A stretch of DNA of 25,321 bases from GCA-2689995 sp964529325. Its GTDB lineage: Bacteria; Fidelibacterota; Marinisomatia; SCGC-AAA003-L08; GCA-2689995. Under the pieces are notes generated by a model. That model did no database searches. It saw only the letters and a program-made list of their open reading frames with translations, and was not told the origin of the DNA. The position numbers and the translations under genes were made by a program. Each line of letters opens with the position of its first letter. Positions within the stretch are counted from its first letter, which is position 1. The stretch is from assembly GCA_964529325.1 (NCBI GenBank), contig CAZGWH010000031.1, forward strand, positions 1-25,321, written 5' to 3'. Of this stretch, positions 1 through 7,669 are shown piece after piece.

Positions 1-80
1 GATTAAAAATATATTTTTAAGATCATGCATGCGATAATTGGTAGCGATAAAGTGGAAAGTGGTGTAGTATGGTTTTCAGC

Positions 81-98
81 AAGGGGACATGTCCCCTT
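81..98. repeat. Perfect 18-bp palindrome
   Basis: The sequence AAGGGGACATGTCCCCTT is identical to its reverse complement. It is much richer in G and C than the surrounding AT-rich DNA, which makes chance unlikely. It could be a REP-type element mobilised by a Y1 (RAYT) transposase, a protein-binding site, or the core of a hairpin. No transposase gene is visible in the window. Confidence 0.6.
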
Positions 99-149
99 GT
101 CATATAGTAGAAAGAACTTATTATTTTATAACTTAATTAAAAGAAAATT

Positions 150-242
150 ATGAATAAGAAGAAATTTGTATATTGGATAGATAATAATATGATGATTGGT
201 TATATGGAAGTTGGAAAGCATACAAATATTATTAAATATTAA
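150..242 (+). pseudogene. Small ORF resembling the N-terminus of a HicB-type antitoxin
   Basis: The ATG at 150 opens a 30-codon frame beginning MNKKKFVYWIDNNMMIGYME and ending at a TAA. The pattern 'K-F-x-Y-W-x-D-x-x-M-x-I-G-Y-x-E' resembles the first beta strands of HicB-family antitoxins, which normally run to 60-80 residues or more. The frame stops where the family motif would continue, so if the match is real this is a truncated remnant. No HicA-like toxin is seen upstream. The ribosome binding site is weak. A short AT-rich ORF can match by chance, so confidence is low. Confidence 0.25.
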
Positions 243-268
243 ATTTTATCATCCAGATAATAGAAAAG

Positions 269-562
269 GTGAATATGGATTTATTATTTAAAAATATTCC
301 TGAAAAAAGGAAAAAGGGACAAATCAACAGCAGTACGAACCGTGTGCTTCGCGGTGGTAATTGGAACAATAATGCAAACAATTTGCGTTGTTCTAAACGG
401 AACAACAATAATCCGAACAACACGAACAACAACAACGGGTTTCGATGCACGAATACTCATATTGCCAGAGTTTGTAAAAGGGATTTTACAGAGCGTGTAC
501 TTTTGAGTCCAGATTTTTTCCTGCTCGAAAGGGCGAATAAAGTAGAAAAGGAAAACCAGTGA
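269..562 (+). CDS. Short ORF carrying an FGE/C-type-lectin-like C-terminal motif (probably a retroelement template, not a true protein)
   Basis: The frame opens at GTG 269, or more plausibly at ATG 275, which has AAGG five bases upstream. It gives about 95-97 residues. Its core is 'RVLRGGNW', an Asn-rich stretch, then 'NGFRC', the pattern of the C-terminal end of formylglycine-generating-enzyme-like / C-type-lectin-fold domains. The first 22 residues do not match that fold, the rest of the domain is missing, and 37 unrelated codons follow GFRC. It is therefore either a fragment of a target gene or an ORF that happens to run through a diversity-generating-retroelement template repeat. Ten of 16 Asn codons in the core are AAC, against the AAT preference of this genome. 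I favour the template reading. Confidence 0.3.
   Translation: MNMDLLFKNIPEKRKKGQINSSTNRVLRGGNWNNNANNLRCSKRNNNNPNNTNNNNGFRCTNTHIARVCKRDFTERVLLSPDFFLLERANKVEKENQ
338..450 (+). repeat. Candidate template repeat (TR) of a diversity-generating retroelement
   Basis: The segment is dense in AAC and AAT codons set in an otherwise constant frame: cgtgtgcttcgcggtggt, then blocks of AAC/AAT, then AACAACAACAAC GGGTTTCG. In diversity-generating retroelements the template repeat keeps adenines at positions that become randomised in the variable repeat. AAY codons are favoured because adenine mutagenesis of AAY gives many amino acids and no stop codons. RGG-W, the Asn runs and N-G-F-R are the usual layout for variable regions at the end of CLec/FGE-like targets. 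The unmutated all-Asn state points to template rather than variable repeat. No reverse transcriptase, Avd-like gene or matching variable repeat is in the window, so the element is either cut by the window edge, remote, or dead. Confidence 0.6.
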
Positions 563-587
563 GTAATGAAAATGAAAACTGGTTTTC
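551..587 (+). other. Hairpin downstream of the candidate template repeat
   Basis: Arms GAAAACCAGT (551-560) and ACTGGTTTTC (578-587) form a perfect 10-bp stem around a 17-nt loop. There is no strong T run after it, so it is a poor intrinsic terminator. In retroelements of this type the RNA beyond the template repeat is structured and needed for priming. Such a role here is inference. Confidence 0.45.
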
Positions 588-647
588 TGAATTACATTTT
601 GGTAATTAACTGGTAAGTATTCCAAGTGAAATATATTTATATAAAAG

Positions 648-715
648 TAGAGCCGTAACACGTTTTCCAAGTGAAATACGAGGTACGAGTATATTTCACA
701 ATGGTTACGGCTCTA
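648..715. repeat. Nested inverted repeat, about 68 bp
   Basis: Outer arms TAGAGCCGTAAC (648-659) and GTTACGGCTCTA (704-715) are a perfect 12-bp inverted repeat. Inside it, GTGAAATA (671-678) pairs with TATTTCAC (692-699). The 14-mer TTCCAAGTGAAATA occurs at 665-678 and also at 620-633. The structure could be a small non-autonomous mobile element, an attachment site, or a retroelement RNA structure. It ends about 50 bp before queG and separates the accessory patch from the housekeeping genes. Confidence 0.5.
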
Positions 716-765
716 CAAACAGAAATACATTAACCTATGAGTTTTAAATACATAATCTATAAAAA

Positions 766-1704
766 TTGACTTTATCAGAAAAAACAATATTTATTAAATC
801 CGTATTAAAAAATGCAGGATTTACACATATTGGTATTACATCACCTGTAATATTATCCAAAGAAAAAGAACATCTCACCGAATGGATTAATAACGGCAAT
901 AATGGAACGATGAAGTGGATTGAAAATAGACAAAATGAAAGAGGTGATATTTTTGAATATTTTCCAAAGGTTAAATCTATTATTTCTGTGGGAATGAACT
1001 ATTATACAGGTCGAGTTGAGCGAAATAGTGAAAAGTCGGGGATATCAAATTATGCGTTAGGCGATGATTATCATGAGGTTCTAAAAAATAAATTATATCA
1101 ATCATTAAAATTAATTAATGACAAAATCCCAATTGAAAATTATAGAGTGTGCGTAGATACATCTCCCATAATGGAAAAAGTTTGGGCTCAAAAAAGTGGT
1201 ATTGGTTGGATAGGGAAACATACAAATATCATTACAACAGATTATGGGTCATGGATATTTTTAGGTGAATTGTTAGTTGATGTTGAGTTAGAATATGATA
1301 AACCATGCCTTGAAGATTTATGTGGGTCTTGTACGGCATGTATTGATGAATGTCCTACAAATGCCTTAATAAAACCATATCAATTGGATTCTAATAAATG
1401 TATTTCGTATCAAACAATTGAGTATCGAGGTGAATTTGATGGTTCCATTAATTTAGATGAATGGATTTATGGTTGTGATATTTGCCAAGAAGTATGTCCG
1501 TGGAATAATAAATTTGAACAAATAACAAATGAAAACGCATTTCAACCTCGTGTAAATATTATAAATAAAACCAATTATGATTGGAAAGAACTTACTCCAG
1601 AAGCATTTTCTAAGTTGATGAAAAATTCAGCAATAAAAAGAACTAAACATTCAGGAATTCAACGAAATGTAAATCATCACCTGAAAGCAAAAATCATACC
1701 CTAA
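766..1704 (+). CDS. queG: Epoxyqueuosine reductase QueG
   Basis: QueG carries out the last step of queuosine tRNA modification, reducing epoxyqueuosine to queuosine with cobalamin and two [4Fe-4S] clusters in the cytoplasm. The 312-residue product has the ferredoxin-like motif CGSCTACIDECP at residues 186-197 and a second Cys cluster CDICQEVCP starting at 237, both typical. The segment 'CVDTSPIMEK...GIGWIGKHTN' matches the catalytic/cobalamin region. The length is slightly short of many homologues (310-380) but complete. The start is TTG at 766: a stop codon lies at 760-762 in the same frame and no ATG occurs in the first 40 codons. No clear Shine-Dalgarno is seen. It precedes gatC by 71 bp and may be a separate transcript. 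Confidence 0.93.
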   Translation: MTLSEKTIFIKSVLKNAGFTHIGITSPVILSKEKEHLTEWINNGNNGTMKWIENRQNERGDIFEYFPKVKSIISVGMNYYTGRVERNSEKSGISNYALGDDYHEVLKNKLYQSLKLINDKIPIENYRVCVDTSPIMEKVWAQKSGIGWIGKHTNIITTDYGSWIFLGELLVDVELEYDKPCLEDLCGSCTACIDECPTNALIKPYQLDSNKCISYQTIEYRGEFDGSINLDEWIYGCDICQEVCPWNNKFEQITNENAFQPRVNIINKTNYDWKELTPEAFSKLMKNSAIKRTKHSGIQRNVNHHLKAKIIP

Positions 1705-1734
1705 ATTTAAAATAGTATTTCAGATTAATAAAAG

Positions 1735-1746
1735 TTCGGTAAATTT
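1735..1746 (+). promoter_or_regulatory. Putative promoter-proximal element upstream of gatC
   Basis: TTCGGTAAATTT lies about 30 bases before the gatC start, followed by TATAAAT (1751-1757). A near-identical TCGGTAAATT is found before the DsbA-like gene (7624-7633) and TTCGTAAATT before rpmB (15827-15836), in each case 26-36 bases from the ATG. The repeated context suggests a shared promoter or transcription-start element of this lineage. The function is inferred. Confidence 0.3.
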
Positions 1747-1775
1747 AGACTATAAATAAATGGTGAAATTATTGA

Positions 1776-2093
1776 ATGTCAGAAAATAATAAAATTACAA
1801 AATTAGAAGTTGAACGATTGGCAAAGCTTGCTCGGATTGAGATTCCAAAAGGTGAAACTGAAAAATATGCAGAACAATTAAATAAAATAGTTGAATTTGT
1901 GTCTCAATTAGACGAACTTGATTTAACTGAAGTTGAACCATTATACCATGTAGTAGAACAACAAAATGCTGGAAGGGAAGATGTTGTTAAAAAAAGTTTA
2001 AATCATACTGATTTGTTAAAAAATGCTCCGGATTCAAAAGATTTATTATTTAAAGTTCCACCAGTTATTAAAGGAAAAAAGAAATCTAAATGA
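1776..2093 (+). CDS. gatC: Aspartyl/glutamyl-tRNA amidotransferase subunit C
   Basis: GatC is the small clamp subunit of GatCAB, which amidates mischarged Glu-tRNA(Gln) and/or Asp-tRNA(Asn). The 105-residue product shows the family pattern near the N-terminus (K-x-E-V-x-x-L-A-K-L-A-R-I-E) and the central 'LDELDLTEVEPLYHV' segment, with a Lys-rich end. The usual length is about 95-100 residues. A GGTGA ribosome-binding site lies 9 bases before the ATG. gatA and gatB are not in the window, as is common. Its stop overlaps the lptC start by four bases (ATGA), so it heads the coupled gatC-lptC-lptB-rpoN-hslVU run. Confidence 0.93.
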   Translation: MSENNKITKLEVERLAKLARIEIPKGETEKYAEQLNKIVEFVSQLDELDLTEVEPLYHVVEQQNAGREDVVKKSLNHTDLLKNAPDSKDLLFKVPPVIKGKKKSK

Positions 2094-2617
2094 AATTATT
2101 TATTCTTTTGATGAGTTCTTTATTTATTTTTTTAAATTGTAGTGAAGAACCAAAAGAAGAAGTAAAAGAAAATAACCAATTATTTGACCATGAAATTATG
2201 AAACCAAAAATAATAATAAGTAATACAACTTCAAAAATTATTGAAGCAAATGCTCATTATTTAAAAAAAAATAATGATGATGATGCCATTTTATATGGAG
2301 ATGTAAGAACTCATTTTTTTAATGATAAAAATGAGCATATAAGCATTTTAACTGCTGATACCGCAAAAATAAATGAAAAAAATAATAATTTTAACGCAAT
2401 TGGAAATGTAATTGTAATTTCAGATAGTGGGTTGACACTTAAAACGAATCAATTAATTTGGGATCATCAATATAAATTAGTGATTTCAAATGATTCAGTT
2501 GAATTTACAACTAAAGAAAAGGATACTTTATTTGGTGTAGGATTTGAATCTGATATGGATTTATCTCATTGGAAAATTTTAAAACCTTCAGGTGTAACAA
2601 GTAGAATATTGAATTAA
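2090..2617 (+). CDS. lptC: LPS export ABC transporter periplasmic protein LptC (lipoprotein form)
   Basis: LptC links the inner-membrane LptBFG ATPase to the periplasmic LptA bridge that carries lipopolysaccharide to the outer membrane. The 175-residue product starts with a short export signal ending in IFLNC (Cys17), a lipobox-like site. It then shows OstA/LptC-fold strands: 'YGDVRTHFFN...ISILTADTAKINEKNNNFNAIGNVIVISDSG' and 'TLFGVGFESD', typical of the FCB version. It begins inside the gatC stop codon and its TAA shares one base with the lptB ATG. LptA, usually between lptC and lptB, is absent here. The fold is shared with LptA, but the 'FGVGFESD...WKI.KPSGVTSR' end favours LptC. Confidence 0.85.
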   Translation: MKLFILLMSSLFIFLNCSEEPKEEVKENNQLFDHEIMKPKIIISNTTSKIIEANAHYLKKNNDDDAILYGDVRTHFFNDKNEHISILTADTAKINEKNNNFNAIGNVIVISDSGLTLKTNQLIWDHQYKLVISNDSVEFTTKEKDTLFGVGFESDMDLSHWKILKPSGVTSRILN

Positions 2618-3363
2618 TGAGTGATTTTAAACAATTAAAAGCTCAAAAGTTAATAAAAAATTATGGCAAAAAAGGTGTTGTTCGAAATGTTAATATTGAA
2701 TTAAATCGTAGTGAAGTGGTTGGATTACTTGGACCAAATGGAGCAGGAAAAACCACTACATTTTATATGATTACGGGAATGATAAAGCCAACATCAGGTG
2801 ATATATTTTTAGACAATAAAGAAATTACTAATTTACCCATGTATAAAAGAGCAAGGCATGGAATTGGTTATTTAGCTCAAGAACCCTCTGTTTTTACAAA
2901 ATTAACGGTAGAGCAAAATTTACAATTAGTTTTAGAAATGACGACCTTAAATAAAAAAGAACAAAAGAAAAAATTAGAAAAACTATTAGGTGATTTTTCA
3001 ATTGAACATTTGAGAAAAAGTAAAGCGATGAATTTATCTGGAGGTGAAAGACGACGAACTGAAATTGCGAGATCTTTAGTCAAGAATCCCAATTTTATTT
3101 TATTAGATGAACCATTTGCGGGAGTTGATCCCATTGCAGTTGAGGATATTCAGAAGATTGTAAAAAAATTAAAAGAATCTGGAATTGGTGTTTTAATAAC
3201 AGATCATAATGTGAGGGAAACATTAACAATTACAGATAGAGCTTATTTGCTTTATGAAGGTGCAATATTAAAATCAGGGACTGCAAAAGAATTAACAATG
3301 GACGAAGAAGTAAAACGATTATATTTGGGTAATAAATTTAAAATGGATTTTGAAACGGTTTAA
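2617..3363 (+). CDS. lptB: LPS export ABC transporter ATP-binding protein LptB
   Basis: LptB is the cytoplasmic ATPase that powers extraction of lipopolysaccharide from the inner membrane. The 248-residue product has Walker A (GPNGAGKTTT, near residue 38), the Q-loop region 'IGYLAQEPSVF', the ABC signature LSGGERRR, Walker B (FILLDEP) followed by FAGVDPIAV, and the H-loop ITDHNV. 'YLAQEPSVF' and 'SGGERRR.EIAR' are characteristic of LptB rather than amino-acid importers. It overlaps lptC and rpoN by one base each (TAATG), indicating coupled translation. lptF and lptG are not in the window. Confidence 0.95.
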   Translation: MSDFKQLKAQKLIKNYGKKGVVRNVNIELNRSEVVGLLGPNGAGKTTTFYMITGMIKPTSGDIFLDNKEITNLPMYKRARHGIGYLAQEPSVFTKLTVEQNLQLVLEMTTLNKKEQKKKLEKLLGDFSIEHLRKSKAMNLSGGERRRTEIARSLVKNPNFILLDEPFAGVDPIAVEDIQKIVKKLKESGIGVLITDHNVRETLTITDRAYLLYEGAILKSGTAKELTMDEEVKRLYLGNKFKMDFETV

Positions 3364-4787
3364 TGTCTAAACTACAACAAAAATTAGAACTGGGTCAAAA
3401 ATTAACACCACAACAGGTATTACAGGCGAATATTCTTCAATTAAATACAACATTATTAGAGCAACGAATTTTGCAAGAATTGGAAGAAAATCCAGCTTTA
3501 GAAATGGCAGAATTAGATGATAAACCTCTTGAAGAAGAAAATCAAGATAAAGATGCTAAAGATGAAAATGAATTAGAAGATGATGAACCCATAAGAGAAT
3601 TAGATGAAAAGAAAGATGAAACTGATTTTGAATGGGAAGAGCTTATGGGAGACCCTGATGAATTTGATTATAGTTCTTTGGGAAAGCCTGAAAAACAAGA
3701 ATATTTTGAAGCACCTATTAAAGCTCAGATTTCACTTTCTGAAAATTTAACAAAACAACTACATGATTTAAATTTGACTGATTCTCAATTAAAAATAGCA
3801 GATGAATTAATTGGAAATATCGACGATTCAGGATATTTAACAATTGAAACTATTCTTGTTGCTGATAGAATGGGGATTGATGAAAGAGAAGTTTTAGAAG
3901 TTTTAAATATTATTTTAACATTAGAACCTCTTGGGATTGGTGCTCGGAATTTAAGAGAATGTTTACTTGCCCAAGTTGCAGATATTTCTGACACCCTTAC
4001 ATACCAAGTATTAGATGAGTATTTTGATGATTTTGCAAATAGAAGATATCAAAAAATTATTGATTCTGTAGATTGTACAGAAGAAGAATTAAAAAATGTA
4101 ATGGAAGAAGTTTCTCAATTAAGTCCAAATCCAGGTGACTCATTAAATGAATCAACAAAGGAAATTGTTTTACCGGATATCTCCTGTTATTTTGAAAATG
4201 GGGAGTGGGTAATTTTAATAAATGATTCAACATTGCCTGAGATAAGAATTACAGATAATTATTTTGATATTTTAGAAGAGTATAAGGATAGAACAGAAGT
4301 TAGGAAGTTTGTTAAAGAAAAATTAGATTCAGCTAAATGGTTTATTGAGGCTATAAATCAAAGAAGAGACACAATGCGAATTGTAATGGCTTCAATTATT
4401 CATAAACAACCCAACTTTTTTAATTCAGATAAACGAGAATTATCACCGATGATATTAAAAGATATTGCTGAAGATTTAAATTTAGATATTTCTACAATTA
4501 GTCGAGTTACAAATGGAAAATATGTTCAATTATCTTTTGGGATATATGAACTAAAAGAGTTTTTTTCTGAAGGAATTAAAAATAATAAAGGTGAAATGAT
4601 TTCTAATACTGTTGTGAAAAATAGATTGAAGGAATTAATTCAAGAAGAAGATAAGTCTTCACCCTTAGGGGATGAAGAGCTTGCATTAAAATTACAAAAC
4701 GATGGTTATCAAGTTGCTCGAAGAACAGTAAGTAAATATAGAGAGCAATTAAAATTACCCGTTTCAAGATTAAGGAAAACATTATAG
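3363..4787 (+). CDS. rpoN: RNA polymerase sigma-54 factor RpoN
   Basis: Sigma-54 directs RNA polymerase to -24/-12 promoters and needs an AAA+ enhancer-binding activator. The 474-residue product has Region I at the N-terminus (Gln/Leu-rich, 'QKLELGQKLTPQQVLQANILQL', about residues 5-45, mostly shown here by its Q/L pattern), an acidic Region II with long Glu/Asp runs (about 50-95), the core-binding domain, and the RpoN box ARRTVSKYR at 452-460. The position directly after lptB is the classical bacterial arrangement. Its TAG shares a base with the hslV GTG. No sigma-54 activator gene is visible in the window. Confidence 0.95.
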   Translation: MSKLQQKLELGQKLTPQQVLQANILQLNTTLLEQRILQELEENPALEMAELDDKPLEEENQDKDAKDENELEDDEPIRELDEKKDETDFEWEELMGDPDEFDYSSLGKPEKQEYFEAPIKAQISLSENLTKQLHDLNLTDSQLKIADELIGNIDDSGYLTIETILVADRMGIDEREVLEVLNIILTLEPLGIGARNLRECLLAQVADISDTLTYQVLDEYFDDFANRRYQKIIDSVDCTEEELKNVMEEVSQLSPNPGDSLNESTKEIVLPDISCYFENGEWVILINDSTLPEIRITDNYFDILEEYKDRTEVRKFVKEKLDSAKWFIEAINQRRDTMRIVMASIIHKQPNFFNSDKRELSPMILKDIAEDLNLDISTISRVTNGKYVQLSFGIYELKEFFSEGIKNNKGEMISNTVVKNRLKELIQEEDKSSPLGDEELALKLQNDGYQVARRTVSKYREQLKLPVSRLRKTL

Positions 4788-5326
4788 TGAAAATGAAAAT
4801 TAGATCAACAACAATTTTAGGTGTTCGGGTAGGAAAAAGAATTGCACTTGGTGGCGATGGTCAAGTAACACTTGGAGATATGCAATTAAAATCAAAAGCA
4901 ATAAAAGTAAGAGAATTTAATAATGGAAAAGTCCTAGCTGGATTTGCAGGTGCGGCCGCTGATGCAATGTCGTTATTTGAAAAATTTGAATTGAAGTTAG
5001 ATGAAACTGGAGGCAATTTGCAACGAGCAGTTGTTGAAATGGCCAAAGATTGGAGAATGGATAAAATCTTAAGAGAATTAGATGCATTACTTGCAATTAT
5101 GGATAATAAATATGCATTTATTTTATCTGGAACAGGTGATGTGATAGAGCCAGATAATAATATTATTTCTATTGGCAGTGGGTCGGGATATGCGATTTCC
5201 GCAGCAAGAGCATTTTTAAAAACGGGTGAAAAAGATCCTGAGAAAATAGTAAGAGAGTCACTTCAAATCACATCAGACTTATGTATTTATACAAATGATA
5301 AAATTACTGTACTTGGAGGAAAATGA
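4787..5326 (+). CDS. hslV: ATP-dependent protease subunit HslV (ClpQ)
   Basis: HslV is the proteolytic double-hexamer of the HslUV protease, an N-terminal-threonine hydrolase in the cytoplasm. The 179-residue product has 'STTILGVR' near the start and 'GGDGQVTLGD', both diagnostic. The catalytic Thr should be Thr8 of the TTIL motif, so a short propeptide of about seven residues must be removed; many HslV proteins have only Met before it. The start is chosen as GTG 4787, because AAGGA at 4772-4776 is about 10 bases upstream. ATG 4793 would be 16 bases from it. GTG overlaps the rpoN TAG by one base. The stop overlaps the hslU ATG by four bases. Confidence 0.95.
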   Translation: MKMKIRSTTILGVRVGKRIALGGDGQVTLGDMQLKSKAIKVREFNNGKVLAGFAGAAADAMSLFEKFELKLDETGGNLQRAVVEMAKDWRMDKILRELDALLAIMDNKYAFILSGTGDVIEPDNNIISIGSGSGYAISAARAFLKTGEKDPEKIVRESLQITSDLCIYTNDKITVLGGK

Positions 5327-6657
5327 AAAATTTAACACCCAAACAAATTGTAAAAGAATTAGATAAATTTATAATTGGTCAAAAACGAGCAAAAAAGGCA
5401 GTTGCAATTGCCCTTCGAAATAGATGGCGAAGACAGCAAGTTGAAAAACCAATGCGAAATGAAATAAATCCCAATAATATTATTTTAATTGGCTCAACAG
5501 GTGTTGGGAAAACAGAAATTTCGCGTCGATTAGCAACACTTGTAAATGCTCCATTTGTAAAAGTTGAAGCAAGTAAGTTTACTGAAGTAGGATATGTTGG
5601 AAGAGATGTTGAGTCTATGATTAGGGACATAACAGAATTTTCTGTAAAACAAGTTAAAACTGAACGAGAAAAAGAAGTAAAACATAAAGCATTTAAATTA
5701 GCCAATGACCGTATTTTAAATATTTTATTTCCTCGTACCACGACTGACCCTAAAGATAAAGAAAAGAAAAAACGAATACAAAATACTCAATTAAAATTTA
5801 AAAGTAAGTTAGAAGACGGTGATTTTGAAAATACAATAATTGAAATTAAAGCTTCTGTTAGCTCTATTTCACCCGTTCAAGTGATGGGGCCAATTGGTAT
5901 GGAGGAAATGACAACAAATATTCAGGATATGATTTCTAATATAGTTCCTAAGAAAAGTAAAACTCAAAAATTAAAAGTTAAGGATGCAAGAGAAGTTATA
6001 ATTCAGGAAGAGTCTGAAAAATTAATTGAAATGGATGATGTTGTAAGGACTGCATTAAAACGGGTAGAAGACAACGGAATTATTTTTATTGATGAAATTG
6101 ATAAAATTGCAGGCGAGAATGGAGGGAGTGGTCCAGATGTTTCAAGGGAAGGGGTTCAAAGAGATATTCTTCCGATAATTGAAGGTTGTACAGTGAGTAC
6201 TAAATATGGCCAAATTTCAACAGACCATATTTTATTTATTTGTGCAGGTGCATTTCATGTTAGTAAACCATCAGATCTAATACCTGAATTACAAGGGCGT
6301 TTACCAATCCGTGTTGAATTAGATAATTTAACCAAACAAGATTTTATAAAAATTCTAACTCGACCGCAGAATGCAATTATTAAACAATATAAGGCAATTT
6401 TAAATGCGGAGAATGTAAAATTAGAATTTGATAAAGAAGCGATTGCGGAAATAGCTGAAATTGCGACTGTCGTTAATGATAAAATGGAAAATATTGGTGC
6501 AAGAAGATTACATACATTAATGACTACTTTATTAGATGACATTTTATTTGAAACACCATCAAAGAAAATTTCAGAAGTTAATATTGATAAGAAATTTGTT
6601 GGACAAAAATTAGATAAAATTATTGAAGATGAAGATTTAAGAAGGTATATTTTATAA
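5323..6657 (+). CDS. hslU: ATP-dependent protease ATPase subunit HslU (ClpY)
   Basis: HslU is the AAA+ unfoldase that feeds substrates to HslV. The 444-residue product is the usual length. It has the N-terminal 'LTPKQIVKELDKFIIGQ', Walker A GSTGVGKTE at 57-65, Walker B IIFIDEIDKI around 253-262 (after a variable I-domain of about residues 110-240), the sensor/pore-side segment 'GRLPIRVEL', and the C-terminal tail 'EDLRRYIL' that docks between HslV subunits to activate them. 'GYVGRDVESM' contains the central-pore GYVG loop. The ATGA overlap with hslV ensures balanced production of partners. Confidence 0.97.
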   Translation: MKNLTPKQIVKELDKFIIGQKRAKKAVAIALRNRWRRQQVEKPMRNEINPNNIILIGSTGVGKTEISRRLATLVNAPFVKVEASKFTEVGYVGRDVESMIRDITEFSVKQVKTEREKEVKHKAFKLANDRILNILFPRTTTDPKDKEKKKRIQNTQLKFKSKLEDGDFENTIIEIKASVSSISPVQVMGPIGMEEMTTNIQDMISNIVPKKSKTQKLKVKDAREVIIQEESEKLIEMDDVVRTALKRVEDNGIIFIDEIDKIAGENGGSGPDVSREGVQRDILPIIEGCTVSTKYGQISTDHILFICAGAFHVSKPSDLIPELQGRLPIRVELDNLTKQDFIKILTRPQNAIIKQYKAILNAENVKLEFDKEAIAEIAEIATVVNDKMENIGARRLHTLMTTLLDDILFETPSKKISEVNIDKKFVGQKLDKIIEDEDLRRYIL

Positions 6658-6670
6658 TTAAAGGAAATAA

Positions 6671-7594
6671 ATGAAAAGAGATTTTTTACATGTATCTGAT
6701 TTTACATCAGAAGAGATTTATGAAACATTAGAACTTGCAAAATGGGTGAAAGATAAGTTTAGCCGTCGAGAAATGTATTTTCCATTTGATAATCAGTCAA
6801 TGGCTATGATATTTGCAAAACCTTCTGCAAGAACGCGAGTATCTTTTGAAACAGGGTTTTATAGATTAGGTGGACATGCATTATATTTAGGGCCAAATGA
6901 TATTGGTATTGGAAAAAGAGAATCCGTCGCTGATATAGCACGGGTATTGAGTCGTTATAATGATGTGATTATGGCGAGATTGTTTGAACATAAACATATT
7001 TTAGAATTGGCAAAATATGCAAGTGTACCTGTAGTAAATGGATTAACAGACTATAATCATCCCTGCCAAATTATGGCTGATATTTTAACTATTTATGAAA
7101 AATTGGGCTCACTAAATGATTTAAAAATTGTTTATATTGGTGATGGAAATAATATTGTTCATTCTTGGTTAGAATTAGCATTAAGAATTCCGATGCATTT
7201 TGTATGTGTATGCCCTGAAGGATTTTTACCAAATCAAAAATTAGTAGATATGGTAAATGAAGATAGAAAATCAAAAATTGAAATTTCGCATGCTCCCTAT
7301 GAGGCTGTAAAAGGTGCAAATGTCATCTATACGGATGTATGGGCTTCTATGGGTCAAAAGGAAGAGGCTGATATACGAAAAAAGAAATTTGATGGCTTTC
7401 AAGTTAATTCAGAATTAATGTCTGCAACAGGAACTAAAACATACTTTATGCATTGTTTACCAGCAGAAAGAGGTGTAGAAGTCACAGATGAAGTTTGTGA
7501 TTCAGAAAATTCAATTATTTTTGACCAAGCTGAAAATCGGATGCATGCACAAAATGCCGTATTGATTAAACTTCAAAAAGATTCAAAAAAATAA
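6671..7594 (+). CDS. argF: Ornithine carbamoyltransferase
   Basis: The enzyme makes citrulline from ornithine and carbamoyl phosphate in arginine synthesis. The 307-residue product carries the carbamoyl-phosphate motif as PSARTRVSFE (51-60; Ala replaces the common Thr of STRTR), HPCQ at 130-133, the ornithine loop 'DVWASMGQ', and the catalytic HCLP at 261-264. The AAGGA site before the ATG is well placed, 13 bases after the hslU stop, so it probably belongs to the same transcript although it is metabolically unrelated to it. No other arginine genes are in the window. An aspartate carbamoyltransferase is unlikely because of the SMG loop. Confidence 0.93.
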   Translation: MKRDFLHVSDFTSEEIYETLELAKWVKDKFSRREMYFPFDNQSMAMIFAKPSARTRVSFETGFYRLGGHALYLGPNDIGIGKRESVADIARVLSRYNDVIMARLFEHKHILELAKYASVPVVNGLTDYNHPCQIMADILTIYEKLGSLNDLKIVYIGDGNNIVHSWLELALRIPMHFVCVCPEGFLPNQKLVDMVNEDRKSKIEISHAPYEAVKGANVIYTDVWASMGQKEEADIRKKKFDGFQVNSELMSATGTKTYFMHCLPAERGVEVTDEVCDSENSIIFDQAENRMHAQNAVLIKLQKDSKK

Positions 7595-7623
7595 AATAAC
7601 TGTTTTTTGGGTTTAGTTTAATA

Positions 7624-7633
7624 TCGGTAAATT
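7624..7633 (+). promoter_or_regulatory. Putative promoter-proximal element upstream of the DsbA-like selenoprotein gene
   Basis: TCGGTAAATT occurs 36 bases before the ATG in the 75-bp spacer after argF, matching the element before gatC. An AGGGA ribosome-binding site (7659-7663) lies six bases before the ATG. Confidence 0.3.
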
Positions 7634-7669
7634 AAACGAGTTAACAATTAATCATATTAGGGAAAGTAA

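Noticed and set aside
551..587. Intrinsic terminator
   Set aside because: The stem is good but the loop is 17 nt and there is no following T run.
284..670. Minus-strand ORF of 128 codons
   Set aside because: It mirrors the Asn-rich template segment (Val/Ile-rich reverse reading) and has no family-like features.
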